From NCBI RefSeq assembly GCF_000011365.1, contig NC_004463.1, positions 6,744,001 through 6,808,000 of the forward strand: a stretch of 64,000 bases of DNA, given 5' to 3'. Origin of the DNA: Bradyrhizobium diazoefficiens USDA 110. GTDB lineage: Bacteria; Pseudomonadota; Alphaproteobacteria; Rhizobiales; Xanthobacteraceae. The notes under the pieces are model-generated. The model ran no database searches. It was not told where the DNA came from and was given only the letters and a program-made list of their open reading frames with translations. The position numbers and the translations under genes were made by a program. Numbering within the stretch: the first letter of the stretch is position 1; each line of letters begins with the position of its first letter. Positions 8,032 to 16,774 of this stretch are shown one piece after another.

Positions 8032-9408
8032 ATGCGCGAGAACATCCATCGTTTCTTTCGGGCCGCACGTGGCGCGGGCGTACACGTCTCGCCCGCCGAA
8101 AGCATCGACGCGATGCGCGCGGTCGCGCAGGTCGGCTTTTCAGACCGAACCATCCTGCGCGACACCCTGCTTCTGACGCTCGCCAAATCGCAGGACGAGA
8201 AACTCGCGCTCGGCGACTGCTTTGATCTGTTCTTCAGCCAGCCGGAGCCGCGGCAGGAGCAGCCCGAAGGCACCGACGAGGATGCGTCGCAGGAGACGGA
8301 TCAAGCCCCCTCTTCCAGCGCGTCCAGTGACGCGGGCGGCGGTTCGCCGCAGGAGGGACTAGGCCCGCTCGCGCAGATGCTGCTGTCGCAGGATCGCAAT
8401 GCGATCGCGGCAGCGATCGCCAGCGGGGCCGGCGCCGCGTCCCTGTCCGACATCCGCTATTCCACGCAGCGCGGCATCTTCTCCAGCCGCATCCTCGACG
8501 CCATGGGCCTGCAGCGCCTGCGCGACGAACTCGATGAGCTGACCGCAACCAATCCCGCGCTGGCCGAGCGCCTGCGCGCCGCGCTCGACGCCTTGCGCGA
8601 AGCGGTCCGCGACACCGTCTCCCAGGGGCTTGCGCTCTATGCCCGCGAAGAGGCCGAAAACCTGCGCAACGAGATCCTGCGCAACGCGCCGCTTGCGCGG
8701 ATCGAGCGGCGCCAGGTCGCCGAGATGCGCGCCCTCATCCGCCAGATCGCGCGCCGCCTGCGCGAGCGCTATTCCAAGCCGCGCAAGCGCCAGCGCCGCG
8801 GGCATCTCGACGTCCGCCGCACGCTGCGCCGCAATGCGGCCTGGGGTGGTGTGCCCTTCCTCACGGCGTGGAAGCGCAAGCATCGCGACCGGCCGAAAAT
8901 CGTCGCGCTCTGCGACGTCTCCGGCTCGGTCGCGCAGGTCTCCGATTTCTTCCTGCTCCTGATCCACTCGCTGCACGAGGTGGTCGACGACGTCCGCTCC
9001 TTCGCCTTCTCCTCACATCTGATCGAGGTCAGCGACATTCTGGAATCGAAGTCGCCGGAAGAGGCGATGGCCGAGATCATGTCCAAAGTCGGCTTCGGCT
9101 CATCCGACTACGGCTCGTCGCTGGTCGATTTCGAGAAGGATTTCATGAGCGCGCTGACGCCGCAGACCACGGTGATCGTGCTCGGCGATGCCCGCAGCAA
9201 CAATCTCGATCCGCGCGCCGACATCCTGCGCCGGATCTCCGAGCGCTCGAAGCGGCTGGTCTGGCTCAATCCCGAGGGGCGGCTCGCCTGGGGTTTTGGC
9301 GATTCGGAGATGCCCCGCTATGCGACCTTTTGCAGCGTGGTGCGCCAATGCGCCACCGCGCACCAGCTCGAGCGCGCAGTGTCCGATATCGTGGCGACTT
9401 ATCAGTAG
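8032..9408 (+). CDS. VWA domain (CoxE-like) protein
   Basis: The 458-residue protein has an acidic Gln/Glu-rich linker (about residues 75-110), an Arg-rich helical middle, and a C-terminal von Willebrand A domain with the metal-binding DVSGS motif. This is the layout of CoxE-type proteins, which pair with a MoxR/CoxD ATPase in maturation of molybdenum hydroxylases and other enzymes. A TTG codon at 8023 overlapping the ATPase stop is an alternative start. No CO dehydrogenase genes are visible, though a molybdenum hydroxylase occurs 25 kb away. Confidence 0.88.
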   Translation: MRENIHRFFRAARGAGVHVSPAESIDAMRAVAQVGFSDRTILRDTLLLTLAKSQDEKLALGDCFDLFFSQPEPRQEQPEGTDEDASQETDQAPSSSASSDAGGGSPQEGLGPLAQMLLSQDRNAIAAAIASGAGAASLSDIRYSTQRGIFSSRILDAMGLQRLRDELDELTATNPALAERLRAALDALREAVRDTVSQGLALYAREEAENLRNEILRNAPLARIERRQVAEMRALIRQIARRLRERYSKPRKRQRRGHLDVRRTLRRNAAWGGVPFLTAWKRKHRDRPKIVALCDVSGSVAQVSDFFLLLIHSLHEVVDDVRSFAFSSHLIEVSDILESKSPEEAMAEIMSKVGFGSSDYGSSLVDFEKDFMSALTPQTTVIVLGDARSNNLDPRADILRRISERSKRLVWLNPEGRLAWGFGDSEMPRYATFCSVVRQCATAHQLERAVSDIVATYQ

Positions 9409-9434
9409 ACGGGGATCACGTCCGTCGTCTGGCG

Positions 9435-9617
9435 TCAGGCGGCAGCCAACTCGGCCTGGACGAGGTCGCACTCTCGAAAGTGATAGGCGATTTCGTCGAG
9501 CGCGCGCTGCTCCCATTCCTGGGCCTGCGCGAGCCAGAACATCCGGCGCTCCGAATCCAGCGCGGCGCGCTCCCGGCACAGGAATTCCTGACTGCGAATT
9601 TCCACCAGCCTGTTCAT
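9435..9617 (-). CDS. Small hypothetical helical protein, 60 residues
   Basis: The product is one or two amphipathic helices rich in Glu, Arg and Trp (RRMFWLAQAQEWEQRALDEI) and ends AELAAA. A plausible ribosome site (GGAG-like on the minus strand) precedes the ATG. The family is not recognised. It is convergent with the VWA gene. Confidence 0.55.
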   Translation of the reverse strand: MNRLVEIRSQEFLCRERAALDSERRMFWLAQAQEWEQRALDEIAYHFRECDLVQAELAAA

Positions 9618-9970
9618 GCACTCACACTCCAGTTGTGTGAAGCCAATCCCCTGCGAATCAACCTAGCAGAGTCCCGTACCCCTCGCCTCACGATTTCTGT
9701 GCATATTGCGACGCAGAATGGGACAGCAATGCTTGCCGTGCACTGCGGTAGCTTTCACCACACGATCAACAGCCAATCATCAATTAGTGATCGCAGGTCG
9801 GGACGATAGTCGTGCGCGAACGATCTTAACTCTTGTGGCGCAACGAAGTGCGGCAATTCGTGAAGAGATGTTCCAAGCAGCTCACCGAATTCCCGACTCA
9901 TTGTCGTCGCATGGTCTTCATGCAGCGCCGTTAACAGAGGCGCGCGAACGGTACGATCGCTTGAGGCAAT
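9618..9970. other. Intergenic stretch without recognised gene
   Basis: These 353 bases have lower GC than the flanks and presumably hold divergent promoters for the small genes on either side. Open frames here lack coding character. No repeat, RNA or clear operator was seen. Confidence 0.4.
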
Positions 9971-10192
9971 ATGAGCAACGATTTCGACTTCGATCTTTCA
10001 CCCGACCAGTGGGAAGCACTGAAGGCGCTTCGCAATCCGGTGTCGAATGGTCGCCTCGCGAAGGCTTATGTCGTCGAAAGCCTCGTCAAGCTCGGCCTTG
10101 TCGTCGTCGATGACGGCGCGCCCGCGATGACACCGGCCGGCCGCAAGGCGCTGGTGCGCGGATCGTGCAAATTGCTGGATCTCGCGGCGTAG
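9971..10192 (+). CDS. Small hypothetical protein, 73 residues
   Basis: The acidic N-terminus (MSNDFDFDLSPDQWEAL) is followed by a helix-turn-helix-like stretch ending MTPAGRKALVRGSCKLLDLAA, with TPAGR resembling the wing end of small winged-helix proteins. A GAGG ribosome site sits before the ATG. A regulatory role is possible but unproved. It is convergent, with seven bases between stops, with the purine permease gene. Confidence 0.6.
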   Translation: MSNDFDFDLSPDQWEALKALRNPVSNGRLAKAYVVESLVKLGLVVVDDGAPAMTPAGRKALVRGSCKLLDLAA

Positions 10193-10199
10193 GCGAACA

Positions 10200-11591
10200 T
10201 CAAAAGATCTGGGCGATCACGATCGCGTAAGCGATGAACACGGCGCCGAGCCCCCACACCATCGCCGGAATCTGCGACCGCCGGCCGACTGTCACTTCCA
10301 GGGCGATGTAGCTCAGCGTTCCCAGGGCCATTCCGTTGATGAGGTTGTTGGTCAGAACGGTGACGAGCAGCGTCAGCACGATCGGAACCGCGTTGCCGAG
10401 ATCGGTCATGTCGATGCGGGCAAGCCCCTGCATCATCAGCACACCGACGAGCACCAGCGCGGGCGCAGTCGCTTGCGGCGGGATGATGACGAAGATCGGC
10501 CAGAAGAACAGCGCAAGGAAGAAGAGCCCCGCAACGGTCAGCGAAGTCAGCCCCGTTCGGCCGCCGGCCTGCACGCCGGTGATGGACTCGATGTACGCCG
10601 TGACGACGGAGGTGCCGAGCAGCGGGCCGACGATGGATGCCGTCGCATCGGTGGCAAACGCAGCGGTGGCGTTCGGGATCGAGCCATCGGGCTTGCGCAG
10701 GTTGGCGGCGCCCGTCACGCCGATCAGCGTGCCAAGCGTCGAGAAGAATTCGGCACACAGGAAATAGAACAGCAGCGGCAGCGCGACGACGAAATGGCTG
10801 AAGAGATAGCCGAAATCGAGCGCCATGAACGTGCTGCTCGGCCAGCGGGGCCATGACATGATCGCCGAAGGCACCGACGTCACCATCTTGCCGTTGCCGC
10901 CGGGAACGAAGAAGCCGATCAGGGTGAGTACCGCGATCGACAGCATCAGCGCCGCCGGAACCCGGCGCGCCACCAGCACCGGCGTGAGCAGGAGGCCAAA
11001 CAGCGTCAACAGCACCGGCGGGCTGCGCAGCGATCCCATCGCGATGTAGGTCGACGGGTTCTGGACCACGAAGCCGGCGCCGCGCAACGCAATGAAGACG
11101 ATGAGCGTGCCGACGGCCGCCTGGATGCCGATCTTCAGCGCTTCCGGCACATCCTTCGCGACTTTCTCGCGCAGCTTCGACAGGCTGAGGATCAGGAACA
11201 GAACGCCGGTGAAGGCGACCATGGCGAGCGCACCTTGCCAAGGCATGCCCATCTGCTTGACGATGACATAGGTGAAGATGACGTTCGACCCCATAGCCGG
11301 CGCAACCGCGAGCGGCAGATTGGCCCACAGCCCCATCATCATCGAACCGAAAATCGCGGCGAGTGCCGTGGCGCTGACCAGATCGCCACGATCCATTCCG
11401 GCGTTGGACATGATCGCCGGGTTCACGGCGATGATATAGGCCATCGCAGCGAACGTGGTCGCGCCGGCCATCACCTCGCGGCCGACACTCGTGCCACGCT
11501 CGGTGAGGCCAAAGATGCGATCGAGCAGTCCGGCGGCTGCGCGCGGCGCCGGCTCTGCGGAGGCGGCTTGCGGCTTCGTCATCTCGTTCAT
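10200..11591 (-). CDS. NCS2 purine permease (AzgA type)
   Basis: The 463-residue protein has about 12-14 membrane segments and the AzgA/PbuG-type N-terminal signature MAGATTFAAMAYIIAVNP, followed by PAMGSNVIFTYVI. Family members import adenine, guanine or hypoxanthine by proton symport. It is the last gene of a TetR-adenine deaminase-permease operon, with 13 bases between its start and the deaminase stop, so adenine or hypoxanthine is the likely substrate. Confidence 0.9.
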   Translation of the reverse strand: MNEMTKPQAASAEPAPRAAAGLLDRIFGLTERGTSVGREVMAGATTFAAMAYIIAVNPAIMSNAGMDRGDLVSATALAAIFGSMMMGLWANLPLAVAPAMGSNVIFTYVIVKQMGMPWQGALAMVAFTGVLFLILSLSKLREKVAKDVPEALKIGIQAAVGTLIVFIALRGAGFVVQNPSTYIAMGSLRSPPVLLTLFGLLLTPVLVARRVPAALMLSIAVLTLIGFFVPGGNGKMVTSVPSAIMSWPRWPSSTFMALDFGYLFSHFVVALPLLFYFLCAEFFSTLGTLIGVTGAANLRKPDGSIPNATAAFATDATASIVGPLLGTSVVTAYIESITGVQAGGRTGLTSLTVAGLFFLALFFWPIFVIIPPQATAPALVLVGVLMMQGLARIDMTDLGNAVPIVLTLLVTVLTNNLINGMALGTLSYIALEVTVGRRSQIPAMVWGLGAVFIAYAIVIAQIF

Positions 11592-11604
11592 CCAGTCCTC
11601 CCCC

Positions 11605-13470
11605 CTACCAGATCACCGGGTGCGCTTCGCCGGTCTGCACGTTGATGAAGCCGAGCGGCGCCTGCTCACACGGCGCCACCAGCACCCAGCTCCAGGGCGC
11701 GCAGGTCAGCGTCGCGAACATCAGCCGCTCGGGGAATCCCGGATACCAGCGTGGCCGGTAGGTCGGCTCATACATCCAGTCGACCTTGCGCCCCTCCGCG
11801 TAGAGCGCCTGCATCTCGGCATCGAGCGCTTGCGCCGAGCGGCAGCTCATCAGCCCGCCGACCTCGAAGCGCACAGTTGCAACGAGCTCTCCCTCACGCA
11901 CCAGCGCCCACCCGCCCTGAAGTTCGATAAGCGCGTTCACCGCCTTCGCCATGGCCGCGTCTGAGGAGCCGACCACCCAGATATTGTGCTTGTCGTGCGC
12001 CACCGAACAGGCAACCGCCGTCTCCGGCGTGCGCGGTCCACAACCGCGCCAGAACATCTTTGCGATGCGCCCGTCGCCCGAAAAGCGGTCGACGATCGCA
12101 AATTTGGTGATGGCCTCGCTCTCGTCGCGCTGCACGGCACCGTCACGCACCGGCAGTTCGAGGGTGTAGAATTCGGGATGCCAATGGAAGGGACGGATCA
12201 CGGCCGCCTTCATCGTGGCACGGCCGGGCTCGGCTCGCAGTTCGAAATCCTGAGGCTTGATCGAGCGCTTGATGTTGACCGTCTTCGTTGCCCAGTCCGG
12301 CCAGACGATCTCGGGCACTTGGCCGATGTAGCGCTCGCCTTCGGAGATTTGGACGCCGTCGGCCCACACTTCGGCGATCGTGAGTTTGCCAACATCCGAA
12401 AGCAGCACCACGTCGCCGAAACGGCCTGGAGCCAGGCTGCCGACGAACGGCGTAAGCCGCATGTGGCGCGCCGGATTGATGGTGAGACACTGGATGGCGA
12501 TTTCCGGCGCGAGGCCGGCCTCGATCGCGAGCCGCGCATTGTGGTCGCTGGCGCCGAGCTCGAGCGTGTGGCTGGCACTGCGGTCATCCGTCGTGAACGC
12601 GATCTGCGACCAGTCCTGCAAACCCTTCGCGAGCAGCCATCTGACGATCTCGTCCATGGCGTAGACGCGCAGCTCGACGAACAGGCCGCGGGTGAGCTTG
12701 TCCCAGGTTTCTTCCGGAGTCTGCACTTCGTGGTCGGACGCGAGCCCGGCCGCCGCAAAGGCGTTGATAGAGGGCAGATCCCGCAAGCCGGAGGCATGGC
12801 CTTCGACGACGCCGCGCGCCGCGAATGTCGCCTCGATCATGCCCCAGAGCCGCTTGTAGGACGGATTGTCGGGATTCCAGACCGCTGGCCAGTCCATGAC
12901 CTCGTCGAGCCCGGTCACCATCAGGCTCTCGGCCATGAAGCGCGCCTGCTCGTCGCGGCCATACCAGCCGCCACCCCATTCATAGGCCGTGGGTGGCACC
13001 GCCGAACCAGGCTGCGGAAAGATCTTGAGCGGCGAGCCGCGGCGACGCGCTTCGAACCAGAACTCGAGATTGCGCGCACCGTTGACGTTGGAGAACTCGT
13101 GGCTTGCCTCGCAGGTCCAGGTATTGCCATGCGGCAGCACCAGCGCGGCCTCCCATTCCGGCGTCAGATGCGAGCTTTCGATATGCTTGTGCACCTCGCC
13201 GAAGCCGGGCACGGCGGCAACATCAGGCCGATGCACCCGCTCGCGGACCTCGCCCGGATAGCTGCCGGCGGGCCCGACCCAGGCGATGCGGCGGCCCTTG
13301 ATGACGATCTCCTGATCTTCGCTCCAGGTACGGCTGTGCACGTCCAGCAGCCTGCCGACCCGCAAGGAGCGATCGGCCGGCCGGTGGCCGAGCGCCGTCA
13401 GCACCAGGTCCTGGCGGATGCGAACCTCGTCGGGCGCAGTGATCAGAAGATCGTCGGGTATCGCATTCAT
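11605..13470 (-). CDS. ade: Adenine deaminase
   Basis: The 621-residue protein has an amidohydrolase N-terminal part with metal-binding motif PGFGEVHKHIESS, then HEFSNVNG and GHASGL, and the active-site TTDDRS motif near residue 330. The C-terminal adenine deaminase domain follows (KMFWRGCG, then SVAHDKHNIWVVG). The enzyme converts adenine to hypoxanthine and ammonia. The start at 13470 is used because it falls eight bases after the TetR stop; the frame stays open further upstream inside the TetR gene, which is a shadow. Slight departures from the usual motifs (GEVHKHIE instead of DAHVHIE) leave the exact substrate open. Confidence 0.88.
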   Translation of the reverse strand: MNAIPDDLLITAPDEVRIRQDLVLTALGHRPADRSLRVGRLLDVHSRTWSEDQEIVIKGRRIAWVGPAGSYPGEVRERVHRPDVAAVPGFGEVHKHIESSHLTPEWEAALVLPHGNTWTCEASHEFSNVNGARNLEFWFEARRRGSPLKIFPQPGSAVPPTAYEWGGGWYGRDEQARFMAESLMVTGLDEVMDWPAVWNPDNPSYKRLWGMIEATFAARGVVEGHASGLRDLPSINAFAAAGLASDHEVQTPEETWDKLTRGLFVELRVYAMDEIVRWLLAKGLQDWSQIAFTTDDRSASHTLELGASDHNARLAIEAGLAPEIAIQCLTINPARHMRLTPFVGSLAPGRFGDVVLLSDVGKLTIAEVWADGVQISEGERYIGQVPEIVWPDWATKTVNIKRSIKPQDFELRAEPGRATMKAAVIRPFHWHPEFYTLELPVRDGAVQRDESEAITKFAIVDRFSGDGRIAKMFWRGCGPRTPETAVACSVAHDKHNIWVVGSSDAAMAKAVNALIELQGGWALVREGELVATVRFEVGGLMSCRSAQALDAEMQALYAEGRKVDWMYEPTYRPRWYPGFPERLMFATLTCAPWSWVLVAPCEQAPLGFINVQTGEAHPVIW

Positions 13471-13478
13471 GACCTGCC

Positions 13479-14147
13479 TCACTCTACGCCGGTACGTTCG
13501 CGGCTCGTGGTCCGCGTCCGCGAAGATTTGCCGGCCTTGCCGCCTCGCGCCGCAGCGGCATCGCGCTGCCGGACATCCTTCAGGAGGGTCGTGAGCGCCC
13601 ACTCGATGGCATCGGCGATCTCGCTGCTGGTCATGCCGAAATCCTCGCGCATCGCATTCCAGGCCAGCACGTTGTTGAGATAGGACGCGAGCGCCTCCGC
13701 CTGGCGAACCTCCTTCGCGGGGAGATGTCGCACCAGCGGCGCCATCGCCTTGCGATGCTGGTCGATCAGGTGCCGCCGGAAGCCGGCGCGCACCCGGCGG
13801 CCGGCCCGCGTCATCGCAATGGCGCGCGCCAGATACGGATGGCGGTCGAACCGCTTGCACAGTTTGCGGAAAATCTCCGGCAGCTCGTCAGGCGAGGTGA
13901 AGGGAATGTAGCTGAAGACGTTGTCCTCGATCCACTCGCCGGCCGCAGCAAACAGTTCCGCACGGGTCTTGAAGTGCCGATAGATGGTTCGTTCGGCCAC
14001 CTTCGCGCGCTTGGCCACCGCGGCCATGGAAATGTCGTCGGCCGCCTCGTCCTCCAGCGTCTCGACGAAAGCCGCAACGATGCGCTGCCGCGTCATCTCG
14101 GCATATTCGTCACGAAGACTGGCGATATGTCGCTTTGCTGTACTCAT
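13479..14147 (-). CDS. TetR/AcrR-family regulator
   Basis: The 222-residue protein has a TetR helix-turn-helix at about residues 20-65 (DDISMAAVAKRAKVAERTIYRHF) and a helical ligand domain, ending in a basic Arg/Lys tail. It is the first gene of the adenine deaminase-permease operon, so purines or their products are plausible effectors. A perfect 18-bp palindrome overlaps its start codon, indicating autorepression. Formamidase is transcribed divergently and may be a second target. Confidence 0.88.
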   Translation of the reverse strand: MSTAKRHIASLRDEYAEMTRQRIVAAFVETLEDEAADDISMAAVAKRAKVAERTIYRHFKTRAELFAAAGEWIEDNVFSYIPFTSPDELPEIFRKLCKRFDRHPYLARAIAMTRAGRRVRAGFRRHLIDQHRKAMAPLVRHLPAKEVRQAEALASYLNNVLAWNAMREDFGMTSSEIADAIEWALTTLLKDVRQRDAAAARGGKAGKSSRTRTTSRERTGVE

Positions 14148-14163
14148 GTCAGAAGTCTGACAT
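14146..14163. promoter_or_regulatory. TetR operator candidate, perfect palindrome
   Basis: ATGTCAGA-AG-TCTGACAT has perfect 8-bp arms with a two-base centre. It overlaps the first bases of the TetR start codon on the minus strand and lies in the region divergent to formamidase. Size and placement fit a TetR-family operator. Confidence 0.7.
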
Positions 14164-14344
14164 CAGGCGATTTGGAGGGTCAAGCCGAGACTTGAGGCAC
14201 GCCGCGCCGCAACAATGGGCGTCGGCACGCTCGGCCGCCCGCCTGAAAAATGGACTTTTGCGCGTCGCCAAAATCGGATTTGCTCTTCCACGAAACGATC
14301 GCACGCAGCGGCGCGGCGCTCTGGTTCCAGCAAGGGAGCTGATC

Positions 14345-15358
14345 ATGAACGGGCTTGGCGGGTTGAACAAATCGCCTGAGGGCGTGGTCATCGGGCTCGT
14401 GCAGCTGCAACTGCCGAACGTCGTCACGCGGGCCGATCTGGCAAGGCAGACCGAGCGTATCGTCTGGATGGTCGGCAAGGCGCGCCGCAACCTTTCCACC
14501 ATGGATCTGGTGGTGTTCCCCGAATATTCGCTGCACGGCCTCTCGATGGACACCAATCCCGAGATCATGTGCCGGCTCGACGGACCCGAAGTCACGGCCT
14601 TCAAGAAGGCCTGCGTCGACAACAGGATCTGGGGCTGCTTCTCCATCATGGAGTTCAACCCGCACGGCAATCCCTACAATTCCGGCCTGATCATTGACGA
14701 CCACGGCGAGATCAAGCTGTACTACCGCAAGCTCCATCCCTGGATTCCGGTCGAGCCGTGGGAGCCCGGCGACATCGGCATTCCCGTGATCGAGGGTCCG
14801 AAAGGCGCCAGGATCGCGCTGATCATCTGCCATGACGGCATGTTCCCGGAGATGGCGCGGGAATGCGCCTACAAGGGCGCCGAGATCATGATCCGCACTG
14901 CGGGCTACACCGCGCCGATCCGCGAGGCCTGGCGCTTCACCAACCAGGCCAATTCGTTCCAGAATCTGATGGTGACGGCCAATGTCTGCATGTGCGGCAG
15001 CGATGGCTCGTTCGATTCCATGGGCGAAGGCATGATCGTCAATTTCGACGGCGCGGTGCTGGCGCACGGCACCACCGGTCGCGCCGACGAGATCATCACC
15101 GCCGAGGTGCGGCCCGATCTCGTGCGCGAGGCGCGGATCAATTGGGGCGTCGAGAACAACATCTACCAGCTCTGGCACCGCGGCTATGTCGCGGTGAAAG
15201 GCGGCGCGATGGACTGCCCCTATACCTTCATGCAGGACATGGTCGCTGGCACCTTCCGCCTGCCGTGGGAAGACCAGGTCAAGGTCACCGACGGCAGTTC
15301 CTGTGGCTTCCCGGCACCGACACGGATGTACGGCAAGACGGCGAAGGCGGCGGAATAG
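14345..15358 (+). CDS. amiF: Formamidase
   Basis: The 337-residue protein is a nitrilase-superfamily amidase with the catalytic triad Glu60 (VVFPEYSLHG), Lys129 (YYRKLHPW) and Cys162 (IICHDGMFPE). Overall sequence, including the C-terminal CPYTFMQDMVAGTFRLPW, matches formamidase (AmiF) more than aliphatic amidase. It hydrolyses formamide to formate and ammonia. The start follows a GGGAG ribosome site. Location beside purine genes suggests a nitrogen-scavenging role. Confidence 0.88.
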   Translation: MNGLGGLNKSPEGVVIGLVQLQLPNVVTRADLARQTERIVWMVGKARRNLSTMDLVVFPEYSLHGLSMDTNPEIMCRLDGPEVTAFKKACVDNRIWGCFSIMEFNPHGNPYNSGLIIDDHGEIKLYYRKLHPWIPVEPWEPGDIGIPVIEGPKGARIALIICHDGMFPEMARECAYKGAEIMIRTAGYTAPIREAWRFTNQANSFQNLMVTANVCMCGSDGSFDSMGEGMIVNFDGAVLAHGTTGRADEIITAEVRPDLVREARINWGVENNIYQLWHRGYVAVKGGAMDCPYTFMQDMVAGTFRLPWEDQVKVTDGSSCGFPAPTRMYGKTAKAAE

Positions 15359-15373
15359 AGCCGTTTTCGGCTC
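15358..15373 (+). terminator. Short hairpin after formamidase
   Basis: GAGCCG-TTTT-CGGCTC begins at the last base of the formamidase stop codon. The stem is six base pairs and no T-run follows, so it is at best a weak terminator. Confidence 0.3.
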
Positions 15374-15387
15374 CGACCGCGACATTC

Positions 15388-15402
15388 TGGCACGGTAGTT
15401 GC
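15388..15402 (+). promoter_or_regulatory. Sigma-54 promoter of dctA
   Basis: TGGCACGGTAGTTGC matches the full -24/-12 consensus TGGCACG-N4-TTGC, followed by T. It lies 43 bases upstream of the dctA-like start. RpoN/DctD control of dctA is established in rhizobia, so activity here is very likely. Confidence 0.88.
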
Positions 15403-15444
15403 TCCTTTTGACGCCCAAGACGCGTCAAATTGGGGGAGTTCACC

Positions 15445-16764
15445 ATGTCGACCATTGCCGCGGCCCCGGCCGCCGAGCGCAAGCCACTTTACGCCTCACT
15501 GTTCGTCCAGGTCCTGGCCGCGCTGGCGCTTGGCGTCATCCTGGGAATGGCCGTTCCGGACTTCGCCATCGGGCTCAAGATCCTCAGCGACGCCTTCCTG
15601 AAGCTGATCTCGATGATCGTGGCGCCGATCGTGTTCTGTGTCGTCGTCCACGGCATTGCCGGCGCCGGCGACCTCAAGAAGGTTGGCCGGGTCGGCGTCA
15701 AGGCGCTGGTCTATTTCGAGGTCATGACGACGGTCGCACTCGTGGTCGGGCTGCTGCTCGCCTACCTGTTCGGCCCCGGCCACGGCATGAACATCGATCC
15801 CTCGACGTTAGATGCGAAGGCGCTCAACACTTACGCCGACAACGCCCACAAGCTGTCCGGCGGCGGCATCGGCGCCTTTCTGATGAACGTGATCCCGACC
15901 ACCTCCTTCGATGCGCTGTCGCGCAACGACGTGCTCCAGGTGCTGTTCTTCGCGGTGCTGTTCGGCGTCGGTCTTGCGCTCGTCGGCGGCGAGAAGGGCG
16001 CGCTCGTCACCTCCATCATCGACGCAGCCTCCACCGTGCTGTTCCGCGTCATGGAGCTTATCGTCCGTGTCGCTCCACTCGGCGTGCTCGGCGCCGTCGC
16101 CTACACCGTCGGCAAATACGGCGTCGGCTCGCTGAAGCAGCTCGTCTCACTGGTGATGCTGTTCTACGTCTCGGTCGGCATCTTCGTGCTTGGCGTGCTC
16201 GGGGGCGTGATGGCGCTTGCCGGAATCAACATCCTCAAATTCCTCGCCTACCTGCGCGAGGAGCTCACCATCGTGCTCGCGACGGCGTCCTCCGACGCGG
16301 TGCTGCCCCAGATCATGAAGAAGCTGGAGCGCATGGGCGTGAAGGATTCCGTGGTCGGCCTCGTGATCCCGACCGGCTATTCGTTCAACCTCGATGCCTT
16401 CTCGATCTACCTCACACTTGCCGTCGTGTTCATCGCGCAAGCGACCAACACGCCGCTGTCGTTCGGCGATCTCCTCCTGGTGCTCGGCGTTTCGCTGATC
16501 ACCTCAAAGGGCGCACACGGCGTGCCGGGCTCGGCCATCGTGATCCTGGCCGCGACACTCAACGCGGTGCCGAGCATCCCTGCGATCGGCCTCGTGCTGG
16601 TGCTTTCGGTCGACTGGTTCATCGGCATGGCCCGCGCGCTCGGCAATCTCGTCGGCAACTGCGTGGCGACGGTCGTGGTCGCGGCCTGGGAAGGCGACCT
16701 CGACCGCGCCAAGGCGGCCAAGGTGCTCGAAGGCGGCGAGATGGTGGACGTGACGGCGGGCTAG
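15445..16764 (+). CDS. dctA: C4-dicarboxylate transporter DctA
   Basis: The 439-residue protein is a dicarboxylate/amino acid:cation symporter with the re-entrant loop ATASSDAVLPQIMKKLE, the motif VIPTGYSFNLDA and the C-terminal DWFIGMARALGNLVGN. These are DctA features for uptake of succinate, fumarate and malate across the inner membrane. A GGGGGAG ribosome site and a perfect sigma-54 promoter precede it. In rhizobia DctA feeds nitrogen-fixing bacteroids; whether this copy is the main or an accessory one cannot be told, as no dctBD genes are adjacent. Confidence 0.9.
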   Translation: MSTIAAAPAAERKPLYASLFVQVLAALALGVILGMAVPDFAIGLKILSDAFLKLISMIVAPIVFCVVVHGIAGAGDLKKVGRVGVKALVYFEVMTTVALVVGLLLAYLFGPGHGMNIDPSTLDAKALNTYADNAHKLSGGGIGAFLMNVIPTTSFDALSRNDVLQVLFFAVLFGVGLALVGGEKGALVTSIIDAASTVLFRVMELIVRVAPLGVLGAVAYTVGKYGVGSLKQLVSLVMLFYVSVGIFVLGVLGGVMALAGINILKFLAYLREELTIVLATASSDAVLPQIMKKLERMGVKDSVVGLVIPTGYSFNLDAFSIYLTLAVVFIAQATNTPLSFGDLLLVLGVSLITSKGAHGVPGSAIVILAATLNAVPSIPAIGLVLVLSVDWFIGMARALGNLVGNCVATVVVAAWEGDLDRAKAAKVLEGGEMVDVTAG

Positions 16765-16774
16765 CGCTCGCGGA

